28,106 nucleotides of DNA from Saccharothrix sp. ST-888 (GTDB lineage: Bacteria; Actinomycetota; Actinomycetes; Streptomycetales; Streptomycetaceae): contig NZ_JYJF01000100.1 in assembly GCF_000955975.1 (NCBI RefSeq), positions 1 to 28,106 on the forward strand, read 5' to 3'. The notes beneath the pieces are model-generated. The model saw nothing but the letters and a program-made list of their open reading frames with translations, did no database searches and was not told the origin of the DNA. Made by a program: the position numbers and the translations under genes. Shown here one piece after another: positions 1 through 7,170 of the stretch (within the stretch, counting starts at the first letter, position 1; every line of letters starts with the position of its first letter).

Positions 1-5
1 TCGGC

Positions 6-782
6 ATGATCCGCGTCGACGCGAGCGAGGCCGTCACGACCAGTCCTGACCCGAGCGCCGCCGTCGTGACCGGCGCCCCCGGTACCGACCCGGCCGCCCT
101 CAGCCCCACCAGCACCCCCACCAGCACCCCCGTCACACTCCTGATCGCGGACGACGACGAGGTGACCCGCAGCGGTCTGCGCACGTTGCTCGCGGCACAG
201 CCGGGGATCGCGGTGGTCGGGGAGGCCGCCGACGGCGTTGAGGCGGTCGAGCAGGCGCGGAGGCTGCGGCCGGACGTGGTCCTGATGGATGTGCGGATGC
301 CGCGTTGCAACGGGATCGAGGCCACCCGGCAGCTGCTGGCCGAGTCGGTCGAACCGCCGAAGGTCGTGGTGATCACCACCTTCGAGAACGACGGCTACGT
401 CACCGCCGCGCTCAGCGCGGGGGCCAGTGGGTTCGTGCTCAAGCGGCTTCCGGTCCGGCAGATCGCGGAGGCGGTGCGGGTGGTGGCGGCGGGGGAGGCG
501 ATCCTCTTCCCGGCGGCACTGCGCCGGATGGTCGCCGTCCGCCCGCTGGGCTCCGACGAGGCGTTGCCGAAGGCGGCGCTGACGGGGCGGGAGGAGGAGG
601 TGCTGCGGTTGATGGCCACCGGTCTGTCCAACCCGGAGATCGCGGAGTCGCTCACGGTGAGCCTGGAGACGGTGAAGACGCACGTCGGGAACGTGCTGAC
701 CAAGCTCGGCGCGCAGAACCGGACCCACGCGGTGGTGATCGCGTACGAGTCCGGTCTGGTGGTGCCGGGGTTCACCGGTTGA
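6..782 (+). CDS. NarL/FixJ-type response regulator (receiver + LuxR HTH)
   Basis: Cytoplasmic two-component regulator that should bind DNA when phosphorylated by a partner kinase. The receiver domain spans about residues 43-160: the acidic pair is in the IADDDE motif, the likely phospho-acceptor is D95 in VLMDVRMP, the switch Thr is in VVITTF and the conserved Lys is K146 in FVLKR. A LuxR-type helix-turn-helix covers about 190-250 (LTGREEEVL, then ETVKTHVGNVLTKL). The first 42 residues are a Thr/Pro/Ser-rich extension with a TSTPTSTP repeat, unusual for this family. The ATG at position 6 is only five bases from the window edge, so its ribosome binding site cannot be seen and the true start may lie upstream. 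The cognate histidine kinase is probably outside the window. Domain assignment is sure; regulon unknown. Confidence 0.93.
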   Translation: MIRVDASEAVTTSPDPSAAVVTGAPGTDPAALSPTSTPTSTPVTLLIADDDEVTRSGLRTLLAAQPGIAVVGEAADGVEAVEQARRLRPDVVLMDVRMPRCNGIEATRQLLAESVEPPKVVVITTFENDGYVTAALSAGASGFVLKRLPVRQIAEAVRVVAAGEAILFPAALRRMVAVRPLGSDEALPKAALTGREEEVLRLMATGLSNPEIAESLTVSLETVKTHVGNVLTKLGAQNRTHAVVIAYESGLVVPGFTG

Positions 783-811
783 CACGGCCTCAGGCGGCCT
801 GAGTGTGTCGT
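781..811 (+). terminator. Probable terminator after the response regulator
   Basis: An inverted repeat (CTCAGG, 3-nt loop, CCTGAG at 789-803), flanked by partly complementary GACAC and GTGTC, starts right at the TGA of the response regulator gene. The stem is short and has no clear T tract, so this is a moderate call. Confidence 0.4.
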
Positions 812-839
812 TGTTCAGGACACCGCCGCAGGAAAAGGG

Positions 840-869
840 TTGAGCGGGCTGACGTCCGGTTGGTAGCGT
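840..869 (+). promoter_or_regulatory. Promoter of the leader ORF / hydrolase unit
   Basis: TTGAGC (840-845), an 18-nt spacer and TAGCGT (864-869) match the main vegetative promoter pattern of Streptomyces (TTGACN, 16-18, TANNNT). Transcription would start near 876, giving a 30-nt leader before the ATG at 906. Inferred from sequence only. Confidence 0.55.
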
Positions 870-905
870 GCGGATAACGTGACAGGCCGCGAGGAGGTGA
901 GACCC

Positions 906-965
906 ATGAACGCTGTATCGACGTGGGTGCTCCCCCTTCCCGTCACGGCCGTGCGACTGACGTAG
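906..965 (+). CDS. 19-residue leader peptide ORF upstream of the hydrolase
   Basis: Short ORF encoding MNAVSTWVLPLPVTAVRLT and ending in TAG. It is preceded by an almost ideal Shine-Dalgarno, GAGGAGGTGA (891-900), five nucleotides before the ATG, much stronger than the site of the hydrolase downstream. A promoter lies at 840-869 and a hairpin (974-1001) begins eight nucleotides after its stop, just before the hydrolase ribosome binding site. This is the layout of a translated leader that controls the downstream gene by ribosome stalling or coupling, as in erm-type translational attenuators. It is not a cysteine leader peptide and I do not recognise the peptide. Translation is likely; the regulatory role is inference. 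Confidence 0.6.
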   Translation: MNAVSTWVLPLPVTAVRLT

Positions 966-973
966 ATGTCGCC

Positions 974-1001
974 GGGAGCGCCTCGACAACAAGGCACTCC
1001 C
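974..1001 (+). promoter_or_regulatory. Hairpin between leader ORF and hydrolase start
   Basis: GGGAGCGCCT (974-983) and AGGCACTCCC (992-1001) pair over ten positions with one mismatch and an 8-nt loop. The hairpin sits between the leader stop codon (965) and the hydrolase ATG (1016), with the weak GAAAGG Shine-Dalgarno starting at its 3' edge. There is no T tract, so it is better explained as a translational control element than a terminator. Confidence 0.45.
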
Positions 1002-1015
1002 GAAAGGCAACACCC

Positions 1016-1783
1016 ATGCACTCTCTGCAGATCACCGCCGAGTCGTCGTCGAACGGCATGCTCGAACGCGACTTCACCGTGGGCGGGGTCCCCGGCGTCC
1101 TCTGGTCGTCGGCCTCCAGCGCAGCCGATCGCGCGCCCCTGGTCCTGATGGCCCACGGCGGCGGCAACCACAAGAAGCACCCGGCGATGTCCGGCCGCGC
1201 CCAGCGCCTGGTGGCCGGCTGCGGCTTCCACGTCGCCGTCATCGACGCACCCGGTCACGGCGACCGGCCGCGCACGGCACACGACGAGGCGGAAATCGCC
1301 GAGCTGTTCCGGGCGAGGGCGGCGGGCGAGCCGGAAGGCCCGATCGTCGTCCGCTACAACGACCACCTGGCGGAGCTCGCCGTGCCCGAGTACCGGGCGA
1401 TGCTGGACGCGCTTCAGGAACTTCCGGAGATCGGCACCGACGGGCCGGTCGGCTTCTGGGGCATCAACATGGGCACCGCGATCGGCATACCGTTCGTGGC
1501 GATCGAACCCAGGATCACCGCCGCGGTCTTCGGCCTGCACTGGCCCGATGTCCTGGCCGAGAAGGCGAAGCAGATCACCATCCCGATCGAGTTCGACATG
1601 CAGTGGGACGACGAGCACATCCCGCGCGAGGCCGGGCTCGCGCTGTTCGACGCCTTCGCCTCGACGGAGAAGACGTTGCACGTGAACTCGGGCAAGCACA
1701 AGGAGCTGCCCAGGTTCGAGGCCGACAGTGCGGTCCGGTTCTTCGCCCGGCACCTCGGCCGGGTAGGCGAGTCACCGGCCTGA
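1016..1783 (+). CDS. Alpha/beta-hydrolase-fold protein (dienelactone-hydrolase-like), nucleophile replaced by Asn
   Basis: 255 residues, cytoplasmic, no signal peptide. The fold is shown by an oxyanion-type LMAHGGGNHKK strand-turn near residues 43-53, VIDAPGHGDRP near 76-86, and the nucleophile-elbow region GFWGINMGTAIG near 146-157. In that elbow the expected G-x-S-x-G reads G-I-N-M-G, with Asn151 (codon AAC, 1466-1468) where the catalytic Ser or Cys normally sits. C-terminal WDDEH and GKHKELPRF are candidates for the acid and His positions. I chose the ATG at 1016 because the hydrolase similarity begins there and GAAAGG lies upstream; the in-frame codon at 923 would extend into the leader region. 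Substrate unknown. It may be catalytically inactive or use another mechanism. Confidence 0.85.
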   Translation: MHSLQITAESSSNGMLERDFTVGGVPGVLWSSASSAADRAPLVLMAHGGGNHKKHPAMSGRAQRLVAGCGFHVAVIDAPGHGDRPRTAHDEAEIAELFRARAAGEPEGPIVVRYNDHLAELAVPEYRAMLDALQELPEIGTDGPVGFWGINMGTAIGIPFVAIEPRITAAVFGLHWPDVLAEKAKQITIPIEFDMQWDDEHIPREAGLALFDAFASTEKTLHVNSGKHKELPRFEADSAVRFFARHLGRVGESPA

Positions 1784-1789
1784 CGTGAC

Positions 1790-1828
1790 GTGTGTGGGCG
1801 GCCGGCCGGCAGCCGGACGCCCACACAC
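1790..1828 (+). terminator. Terminator after the hydrolase
   Basis: GTGTGTGGGCG (1790-1800) pairs perfectly with CGCCCACACAC (1818-1828) around a 17-nt GC-rich loop, seven nucleotides after the stop codon. Confidence 0.65.
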
Positions 1829-1893
1829 GAGTGCCACCCGCCCGTGATCAGCCCTGATGCCCGGCGGCGCGGTGGTTGCTCATGTTAGCGCCT

Positions 1894-1911
1894 TGCTTGC
1901 ATTTGCAAGCA
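1894..1911. promoter_or_regulatory. Palindromic operator candidate upstream of the XRE gene
   Basis: TGCTTGC and GCAAGCA form a perfect 7-bp inverted repeat around ATTT, 20 bp before the ATG of the XRE regulator. The AT-richer core stands out against the GC-rich surroundings. XRE proteins often bind such dyads in their own promoter, so autoregulation is a reasonable inference. Confidence 0.5.
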
Positions 1912-1931
1912 CTGCGGGGCAGACTTCCGGT

Positions 1932-2345
1932 ATGGCCTCACTGAACGTCGGCTCACTCGGCGAGTACATCCGGGAGCAGCGGCGGAATGCGCAGTTCTCA
2001 CTGCGGCAGTTGGCGGAGGCCGCCGGCGTGTCCAACCCGTACCTCAGCCAGATCGAGCGCGGGCTGCGCAAGCCGAGCGCGGAGATCCTGCAGCAGATCG
2101 CCAAGGCCCTGCGGATCTCGGCGGAGACGCTGTACGTCCAGGCCGGGATCCTGGAGGAGCGGCAGGGCGAGGGGCTCGAACTGCGGGCCGCGATCCTGGC
2201 CGATCCGCTGATCAACGAGCGGCAGAAGCAGGCGCTGCTCGCGGTCTACGACGCCTTCCTGAAGGAGAACAAGGAAGGGCCGTCGACGGACGGCGTGACG
2301 GCGGCCGGGCCCGCCGCACGGACAGTGGACGCCGACAGGCGCTGA
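1932..2345 (+). CDS. XRE-family helix-turn-helix regulator
   Basis: 137-residue DNA-binding protein. The Cro/C1-type HTH covers about residues 7-65: SLGEYIREQRR, then LRQLAEAAGVSNPYLSQIERG (helices 2-3, split here by position) and KPSAEILQQIAKALRISAETLY. The rest is a helical tail rich in Glu and Gln with no recognisable ligand domain. I start it at the ATG at 1932, where the conserved HTH begins after a short lead; an upstream in-frame ATG at 1857 would run through the palindrome at 1894-1911. No strong Shine-Dalgarno is visible. It is followed 104 bp later by the HbhA-like gene, which it may control. Confidence 0.88.
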   Translation: MASLNVGSLGEYIREQRRNAQFSLRQLAEAAGVSNPYLSQIERGLRKPSAEILQQIAKALRISAETLYVQAGILEERQGEGLELRAAILADPLINERQKQALLAVYDAFLKENKEGPSTDGVTAAGPAARTVDADRR

Positions 2346-2449
2346 ACGCCGACAAGGACTGAACACGGGTGGCCGCCCGGTCGGGCGGCCACCGGCAGAG
2401 ACCTACGACAGACCGGCCGCCGGCTGTCGACGCAAAGGGAGGACCGGTC

Positions 2450-2995
2450 ATGCCGATCACCGACGAGATCAAGAAGACCCTCAGCGACCCGACCCCGCTG
2501 TACGCCCTCGCGGGCGCCGGTGACCTCGCGTACGAGAAGCTGCGTGAGGTGCCGGGCAAGGTCGAGGCGCTGGCGGCCGACCGCAAGGGCACCCAGGAGA
2601 AGGCCGCGGTCCGGCTGCAGGAGGCGCAGACCCTGCTGGTCGAGGCGCAGGCGAAGGTGACCGAGACGGTCACCACGCTGCCGACCGACCTCAAGACGCT
2701 CCAGGAGAAGGCCCAGGTCTTCGCCCTGCAGCAGGTCGGCCGGGCCGCGGAGCTCGCGGTCAAGGCCAAGGAGGTCTACGACGAGCTGGCCGTACGCGGC
2801 AAGGCGGTCGTGGACAAGGGCCAGGCCGGACCCGAGGACCGGTCGGCCGTGGTCGCGGTCGACGCGGACGAGCCCGTCGAGGCGGAGATCGTGGCGGAGT
2901 CGCCCGAGGCGCAGGCCGCTTCGGAGGGTGCCAGGAAGACCCCGCGGGCGCGGAAGTCCGCAGAGAAGTCCGCTCCGGACGCGACCGAGGACTGA
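2450..2995 (+). CDS. Ala/Lys/Glu-rich coiled-coil protein resembling heparin-binding hemagglutinin (HbhA)
   Basis: 181 residues. After a short N-terminus (MPITDEIKKTLSDPTPLYAL) comes a long helical, heptad-like region (about 20-130) with regular Ala/Val/Leu and Lys/Glu spacing, then an acidic stretch and a Lys/Arg/Ala-rich tail (about 160-181). This order (short head, coiled coil, basic C-terminal tail) is that of mycobacterial HbhA, a surface adhesin that binds heparan sulfate and lipid bodies. There is no signal peptide, as in HbhA. The tail here is much shorter than the Lys/Pro/Ala repeats of HbhA. Start is set by AGGGAGGA at 2435-2442. In a soil organism an adhesin role is not implied; envelope or lipid association is a guess. 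Confidence 0.75.
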   Translation: MPITDEIKKTLSDPTPLYALAGAGDLAYEKLREVPGKVEALAADRKGTQEKAAVRLQEAQTLLVEAQAKVTETVTTLPTDLKTLQEKAQVFALQQVGRAAELAVKAKEVYDELAVRGKAVVDKGQAGPEDRSAVVAVDADEPVEAEIVAESPEAQAASEGARKTPRARKSAEKSAPDATED

Positions 2996-3024
2996 GCCCG
3001 AGGACTGGGCCCGAGGACTGAGGC
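2986..3024 (+). repeat. Three tandem 13-bp repeats across the stop codon
   Basis: Three copies of CGAGGACTGRGCC-type units lie head to tail at 2986-2998, 2999-3011 and 3012-3024; the first contains the TGA of the HbhA-like gene. This suggests past slippage that duplicated the gene end. Confidence 0.6.
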
Positions 3025-3154
3025 CGGGCACATCGGGCCGGGCCGGTTCGTTGTCGGGTGGGCAAGGGGCCGGACGTGTCACGATGGGAAGTGGCCTGGC
3101 CCGACCCGGTAACGCCGAGGCCGGTGTCGCCGAAGCCGCAGTGAGGAGACCGCA

Positions 3155-3493
3155 GTGGGACAGATCCTGCTCTTCGACTATCTGAATCCGTTCTGGTGGC
3201 TGACCACCGCGATGGTGTGCTTCAAGCTCTTCGCCTTCGTGGACGCTGCGACGCGCCGCGAGGACGCCTACCGTGCGGCGGACAAGAAGACGAAGCAGTT
3301 CTGGCTGATCATTCTCGGCCTCGCCCTGGTGCTCGACCTGTTGCTCGGGTCCAGCGTGTTCGCCCTGCTGTCGCTGGCCGGCCTGGTGGGTGCGATCGTC
3401 TACATGGTCGACGTCCGGCCCGCCATCAAGCAGTTGACCGACGGCCGGGGCAAGGGCGACCGGCGGAACGTTGGGCCGTACGGCCCCTGGTGA
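3155..3493 (+). CDS. DUF2516 family membrane protein
   Basis: 112 residues with a GTG start at 3155 and GAGGAG at 3143-3148. Hydrophobic segments lie at about residues 10-30 (NPFWWLTTAMVCFKLFAFV) and, as one long or two short spans, 47-83 (FWLIILGLALVLDLLL, then SLAGLVGAIVYMV). Between them is the charged DAATRREDAYRAADKKTKQ stretch and the C-terminus is basic. This pattern matches the actinobacterial DUF2516 family, whose function is unknown. It is followed by a strong bidirectional terminator shared with the convergent phosphatase gene. Confidence 0.82.
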   Translation: MGQILLFDYLNPFWWLTTAMVCFKLFAFVDAATRREDAYRAADKKTKQFWLIILGLALVLDLLLGSSVFALLSLAGLVGAIVYMVDVRPAIKQLTDGRGKGDRRNVGPYGPW

Positions 3494-3513
3494 CGGCTCT
3501 GCGACAGCGCCGT

Positions 3514-3561
3514 GGACGGCAGTGGGGCGGTACCCGACCGGGTACCGCCCCACTGCCGTCC
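3514..3561. terminator. Bidirectional terminator between DUF2516 and phosphatase genes
   Basis: A perfect 22-bp stem (3514-3535 with 3540-3561) around the loop GACC lies between two convergent stop codons (3493 and 3586). The symmetry lets it serve both strands. Confidence 0.85.
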
Positions 3562-3585
3562 CCAGGCGGGCCGGGGCCGCCCCGG

Positions 3586-5343
3586 TCAGCCCATGATGAG
3601 CGGCACCGGGTTGCGCTCCAGCAGTAGGACGGCCACGTCGTCGGTGAGCGCGCCACCGTTGAGCTCCTCGACCTCGGCGATGGCGCTGTCGACCAGCCGG
3701 CCCCGGGTGAGACCGGTGGACTGGTGGTCGCCGATCAGCTCGACCAGGCCGTCCTGGCCCAGCCGGCGGGAGCCCGCGCCGACCCGGCCCTCGACCAGTC
3801 CGTCGGTGTAGAGCATCAGTCGCCAGCCGGGCTGGAGTTCGAGCTCCCGGGCCGGCCAGACCGCCTGGCCGTCGTCGCACGGGACCAGCCCGAGTGCGGG
3901 GCCGGCCTGCTCGGACGGGAGCAGTACGGGAGGCCCGTCGGGCCGGAGCAGCAGCGGCGCCGGGTGCCCGGCCAGGTAGAGCCGGGCGTACTCCGCCGGT
4001 GCGGGGCCGCCGGACGGGGCCGCACTGGGGGAGAGCACCAGCATGCAGAGCGTCGCGAAGATCTCGTCGCTGCGGCGCTCGTGCTCCAGGACGTGCTGGA
4101 GGGTGCTGAGCAGTGTCTCGCCGGTGAGCCCGGCGAAGACCAGGGTGCGCCACGCTATCCGCAGGGCGACGCCGAGGGCGGCCTCGTCGGGGCCGTGGCC
4201 GCAGACGTCGCCGATCACCACGTGGACGGTACCGTCGGAGGTGCGCACCGCGTCGTAGAAGTCGCCGCCGAGCAGTGCCCGGCGGCGGCCGGGGCGGTAG
4301 CGGCGGGTGAAGGCGAGCCCGGCGCCGTCGAGCAGCGGGGTGGGGAGCAGGTGGCGTTGCAGGCGGGCGTTCTCCTGGCCGCGCAGCTCGGCCTCGACCA
4401 GGCGGCGCTGCGACTCGTCGGCCCGCTTGCGCTCGACCGCGTAGCGCAGGGCGCGGGCCAGGAGCGGCCCGTCCGTCTCGTGCTTGACGAGGAAGTCCTG
4501 GGCGCCCGCGGCGACGGCGGCGGCCCCGAGCTCGGCGCTGTCGGCATCGGTCAGGACCACGACCGCGGTGTGCGGGGCCCGGCGCAGGAGCTCGCGCAGC
4601 CCGTCGAGCCCGTCGGGGCCGTCCGGAGCGTCGATCCCGCCGGCGCCGTGCACCCTGCTCGGAACGTCCGGCAGCGCGGTCGGCGCATCCGGGGGCGTCG
4701 GGGCGCCGGAGGCGGTCGGCCCGCCGGGCGCGGGGGACTCGGCGGGAACGGGCAGGTCGCCGGGGGCGGCCAGGTCGAGCAGGACGCAGCTGAAGTCGGA
4801 CCCGCGCGGGCGCCCCCGCCGGGCGCCGGGCAGCGTGGGAGAGAGCAGGGCGACGGCCTGGTCGATCCCCTGGGCCCAGTGGATCTCGATCGGGGTGCCG
4901 CTGTCGGCGACCAGCTGCTCGATCAGGACCGCGTCGGAGACGTCGCTCTCGATGACGAGCAGCCGGAACGGCGCGCCGCGGGAGGGTGTCACGGGGCCGC
5001 GGTGGATGCTCCGGGGGTGCGGTATGGGGCTGACCGCGACATCGGGTCGACCGTCGTGCCGATCGGCGGGCGAGCCGCCGCAGCCGTCGGAGCGCCCGTC
5101 GATCCGGGTGTCGGTCCGTCCGCCGGCGAGTCCGTCCGAGTGGACCGCGGCGCGGCCGCCGGTCCGCTTGGCCGACCGGCCCGTGCCGGTCTCACCGCTG
5201 CCGTCGAGGTGGTCGGTGCCACTGCCGGCGGTGTGGCCGGCGGTGCGGGCCGCGGTGCTGACGGCACGTTCGGTCAAGACTCCGCCGGTGCTGCCCGGCC
5301 GGTACGAGGCACGCGGTGCCCGCCCGTCTCCCGTTGCGGGCAT
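3586..5343 (-). CDS. Receiver-PP2C (RsbU/SpoIIE-type) serine phosphatase
   Basis: 585-residue cytoplasmic regulator that should dephosphorylate a partner such as an anti-sigma antagonist (STAS protein) under receiver control. Residues 1-125 are a Gly/Arg/Asp/Thr-rich disordered lead. The receiver runs from about 126 to 305: LLVIESDVSD, acceptor D190 in CVLLDLAAPGD, Thr265 in VVVLTD, Lys287 in FLVKHE. Between its third strand and following helix is an insert of about 50 Pro/Ala/Asp/Gly-rich residues (about 197-245). A short coiled coil (303-330) leads to the PP2C domain with LGGDFYD (D361), IGDVCGHG (D379) and a C-terminal LTDDVAVLLL, so metal ligands are intact. The ATG at 5343 has GGGAGGA upstream. 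A TATGGT hexamer (5437-5432) could be its -10. No kinase domain. Confidence 0.9.
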   Translation of the reverse strand: MPATGDGRAPRASYRPGSTGGVLTERAVSTAARTAGHTAGSGTDHLDGSGETGTGRSAKRTGGRAAVHSDGLAGGRTDTRIDGRSDGCGGSPADRHDGRPDVAVSPIPHPRSIHRGPVTPSRGAPFRLLVIESDVSDAVLIEQLVADSGTPIEIHWAQGIDQAVALLSPTLPGARRGRPRGSDFSCVLLDLAAPGDLPVPAESPAPGGPTASGAPTPPDAPTALPDVPSRVHGAGGIDAPDGPDGLDGLRELLRRAPHTAVVVLTDADSAELGAAAVAAGAQDFLVKHETDGPLLARALRYAVERKRADESQRRLVEAELRGQENARLQRHLLPTPLLDGAGLAFTRRYRPGRRRALLGGDFYDAVRTSDGTVHVVIGDVCGHGPDEAALGVALRIAWRTLVFAGLTGETLLSTLQHVLEHERRSDEIFATLCMLVLSPSAAPSGGPAPAEYARLYLAGHPAPLLLRPDGPPVLLPSEQAGPALGLVPCDDGQAVWPARELELQPGWRLMLYTDGLVEGRVGAGSRRLGQDGLVELIGDHQSTGLTRGRLVDSAIAEVEELNGGALTDDVAVLLLERNPVPLIMG

Positions 5344-5558
5344 TGGTCGATCCTCCCTTTCCCCGACTGGGCAACGGCTGGGGACCGTGCTCAGTGCCCG
5401 CATGGCGCCGTGTGTCGGGAAGCTTCTCGCGACCATAACGTGATCTCCGGCGATTTCTCTGACCGACCGGCGTCGATGTGGCTATTGCCACGCTCCCAGC
5501 GGCCAGGGTGGTTAGTGTGGGCGCCCTGTGGACGCGGTGTGACGGGAGGTCGGGTTCG

Positions 5559-6128
5559 GTGACGCAGATCACGTTGGTCGAGGGTGACATCACGGAGCAG
5601 CGGGTGGACGTCATCGTGAACGCTGCCAACTCCTCTCTCCTCGGTGGCGGCGGGGTGGACGGTGCGATCCACCGCAAGGGCGGACCGGAGATCCTCGCGG
5701 ACTGCCGCAGGCTGCGGGCCTCGCACTACGGCAAGGGGCTGCCGACCGGCCGGGCCGTCGCCACGACGGCCGGCCGCCTGCCCGCCCGGTGGGTCGTGCA
5801 CACGGTGGGGCCCGTCCATCTGCCGGACGAGTACGAGCGGCGGGCTGAGCTCCTGGCCTCCTGTTATCGCGAATCGCTGCGGGTCGCAGCCGAGTTGGGG
5901 GCGCGCACGGTGGCGTTCCCGGCGATCTCGGCCGGGGTGTACGGCTGGCCGTTGGAGGACGCGGCGCGGATCGCCCTCACGGCTGTGGCGGAAGCGGTGG
6001 CGGAGTCGGCCGGGTCGCAGGGGCAGGCGGAGGCTGCGGGGGTGGCCGAGGTCCGGTTCGTGCTGTTCGGTGCAGAGGCGTACGGAGTCTTCGAGCGGGT
6101 GCAGCGCGCGCTGGAGCAGGGGAACTGA
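5559..6128 (+). CDS. Macrodomain protein, probable O-acetyl-ADP-ribose deacetylase (YmdB-like)
   Basis: 189 residues forming one macrodomain. The ADP-ribose-binding signatures are VDVIVNAANSSLLGGGGVDG near residues 14-33, the WVVHTVGP strand, and TVAFPAISAGVYGWP near 120-135. These match the YmdB/MacroD class, which remove ADP-ribose from acidic residues or hydrolyse O-acetyl-ADP-ribose; the Asn and Asp positions used there appear to be present. The GTG at 5559 is chosen because GGGAGGT (5544-5550) precedes it with proper spacing and the macrodomain begins at once; an in-frame ATG at 5478 lies upstream without support. A TAGTGT hexamer at 5513-5518 is a likely -10. The C-terminal stretch has an Ala/Glu/Gly-rich low-complexity insert. 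It faces away from the phosphatase gene. Confidence 0.9.
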   Translation: MTQITLVEGDITEQRVDVIVNAANSSLLGGGGVDGAIHRKGGPEILADCRRLRASHYGKGLPTGRAVATTAGRLPARWVVHTVGPVHLPDEYERRAELLASCYRESLRVAAELGARTVAFPAISAGVYGWPLEDAARIALTAVAEAVAESAGSQGQAEAAGVAEVRFVLFGAEAYGVFERVQRALEQGN

Positions 6129-6275
6129 CGGTGCCTCAACCGGCATCTCGGCCGGCGGCCGCCGGTTCGTGCAACCGCCCCTATGGTGCCGCCGTGGGGC
6201 GTCAACATGCCAGAGGTATTCGATAACTCGTTCGAGTGAAAATCCGTATGCCGACCCTGGCCGGACCGGCTCCGG

Positions 6276-7097
6276 CTAGGGCGCCAGCGCGGTCCACGGC
6301 AGTGTGACCTCGCCCTGCCGCCAGCGTCCGCGCGCGTCCACCAGCGGCCAGCTCCGCGCCAGCGCGGTGCACGCGGCCACCCAGCGCTGCCGCGCCCCGA
6401 ACGCCCCGTACGGCGCCGCCGCCGCCCAGGCCCGGTCGAAGTCGGTCAGGAAGGCATGCACCGGACGGCCGGGGACGTTGTGGTGGATCAGTGCCTTCGG
6501 CAGCCGTTCGGCCAGGTCGGAGGGCTGACCGAGACCGCCGAGCCGGGCCGCGAAGGTCACGGTGCGGGGTCCTTCGGGACCGAGCGCCACCCAGACGTGC
6601 CGCCGGCCGATCTCGTCGCAGGTCCCCTCGACCAGCAGGCCGCCGGGAGCCAGCCGCCCGCAGAGCCGTTCCCAGACCGCCGCGACCGCCGACTCCTCGT
6701 ACTGCCGCAGCACGTTCGCGGCCCGGATCAGCAGCGGAGCGGCCCCGTCCAGCGGCACCTCGAACCCGCCGCGGCGGAAGGTCAGCAGCGGGGGCTCGGC
6801 GTACGGGAGGGCCGCCGCGACCCGCTCGGGCTCGATCTCGATGCCCACCACCCGGAGGTCCGAGCGCGCGGACCGCAGGCGGGTGGAGAGTTCGACGGCG
6901 GTCCAGGGCGCCGCGCCGTAGCCGAGGTCCACGGCGGTCGGCGGCCGGTCGGCGGTGCGCAGGGCGGGCCCGAGCGTGTGGGCGATCCAGCGGTCCATCC
7001 GGCGGAGGCGGTTGGTGTTGGTGGTACCCCGGGTGACCGTCCCGACCGGGCGGGCGGAGCGCCCACGGGTGGGGGAGGGTTCGAACGAGGCGGCCAT
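6276..7097 (-). CDS. Class I SAM-dependent methyltransferase-like protein
   Basis: 274 residues. A Rossmann-type methyltransferase signature begins at PTAVDLGYGAAPWTAVELS (motif I, about residues 57-75), followed by LRVVGIEIEPERVAAA with an acidic residue at the end of strand 2, and APGGLLVEGTCDEIGR typical of the strand 4-5 area. Substrate cannot be told. The start at 7097 has no Shine-Dalgarno but a TAGGCT hexamer (7110-7105, minus strand) ends seven nucleotides before it, so a leaderless transcript is likely. It diverges from mshA across a 232-bp region. It is an expected neighbour of mshA in this family, but I know of no link to mycothiol. Confidence 0.8.
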   Translation of the reverse strand: MAASFEPSPTRGRSARPVGTVTRGTTNTNRLRRMDRWIAHTLGPALRTADRPPTAVDLGYGAAPWTAVELSTRLRSARSDLRVVGIEIEPERVAAALPYAEPPLLTFRRGGFEVPLDGAAPLLIRAANVLRQYEESAVAAVWERLCGRLAPGGLLVEGTCDEIGRRHVWVALGPEGPRTVTFAARLGGLGQPSDLAERLPKALIHHNVPGRPVHAFLTDFDRAWAAAAPYGAFGARQRWVAACTALARSWPLVDARGRWRQGEVTLPWTALAP

Positions 7098-7143
7098 GCC
7101 AGGCAGCCTACGCGGACGACAGTGCATCTCATCCTGCGAGACG

Positions 7144-7170
7144 GGAATACCGGCCGGCGACCCGGCGGTT
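7144..7170 (+). promoter_or_regulatory. Sigma-R-type (thiol stress) promoter of mshA
   Basis: GGAAT (7144-7148), 19 nt and GTT (7168-7170) fit the sigma-R consensus GGAAT-N18/19-GTT; the preceding G also matches. Established work in S. coelicolor shows that mshA is a sigma-R target, linking mycothiol supply to the RsrA/sigma-R disulfide-stress response. It lies about 160 bp upstream of the mshA start, so the leader would be long. Confidence 0.65.

Noticed and set aside
2246..4153. 635-codon minus-strand ORF
   Set aside because: Antisense shadow of three real genes; Arg/Gly-rich, no domain, no ribosome binding site.
3724..5562. 612-codon plus-strand ORF
   Set aside because: Antisense of the PP2C phosphatase gene, whose catalytic motifs are intact on the other strand.
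6208..6240. Ten-codon ORF (MPEVFDNSFE) in the gap after the macrodomain gene
   Set aside because: No ribosome binding site or promoter; the local AT-richness is notable but not enough.
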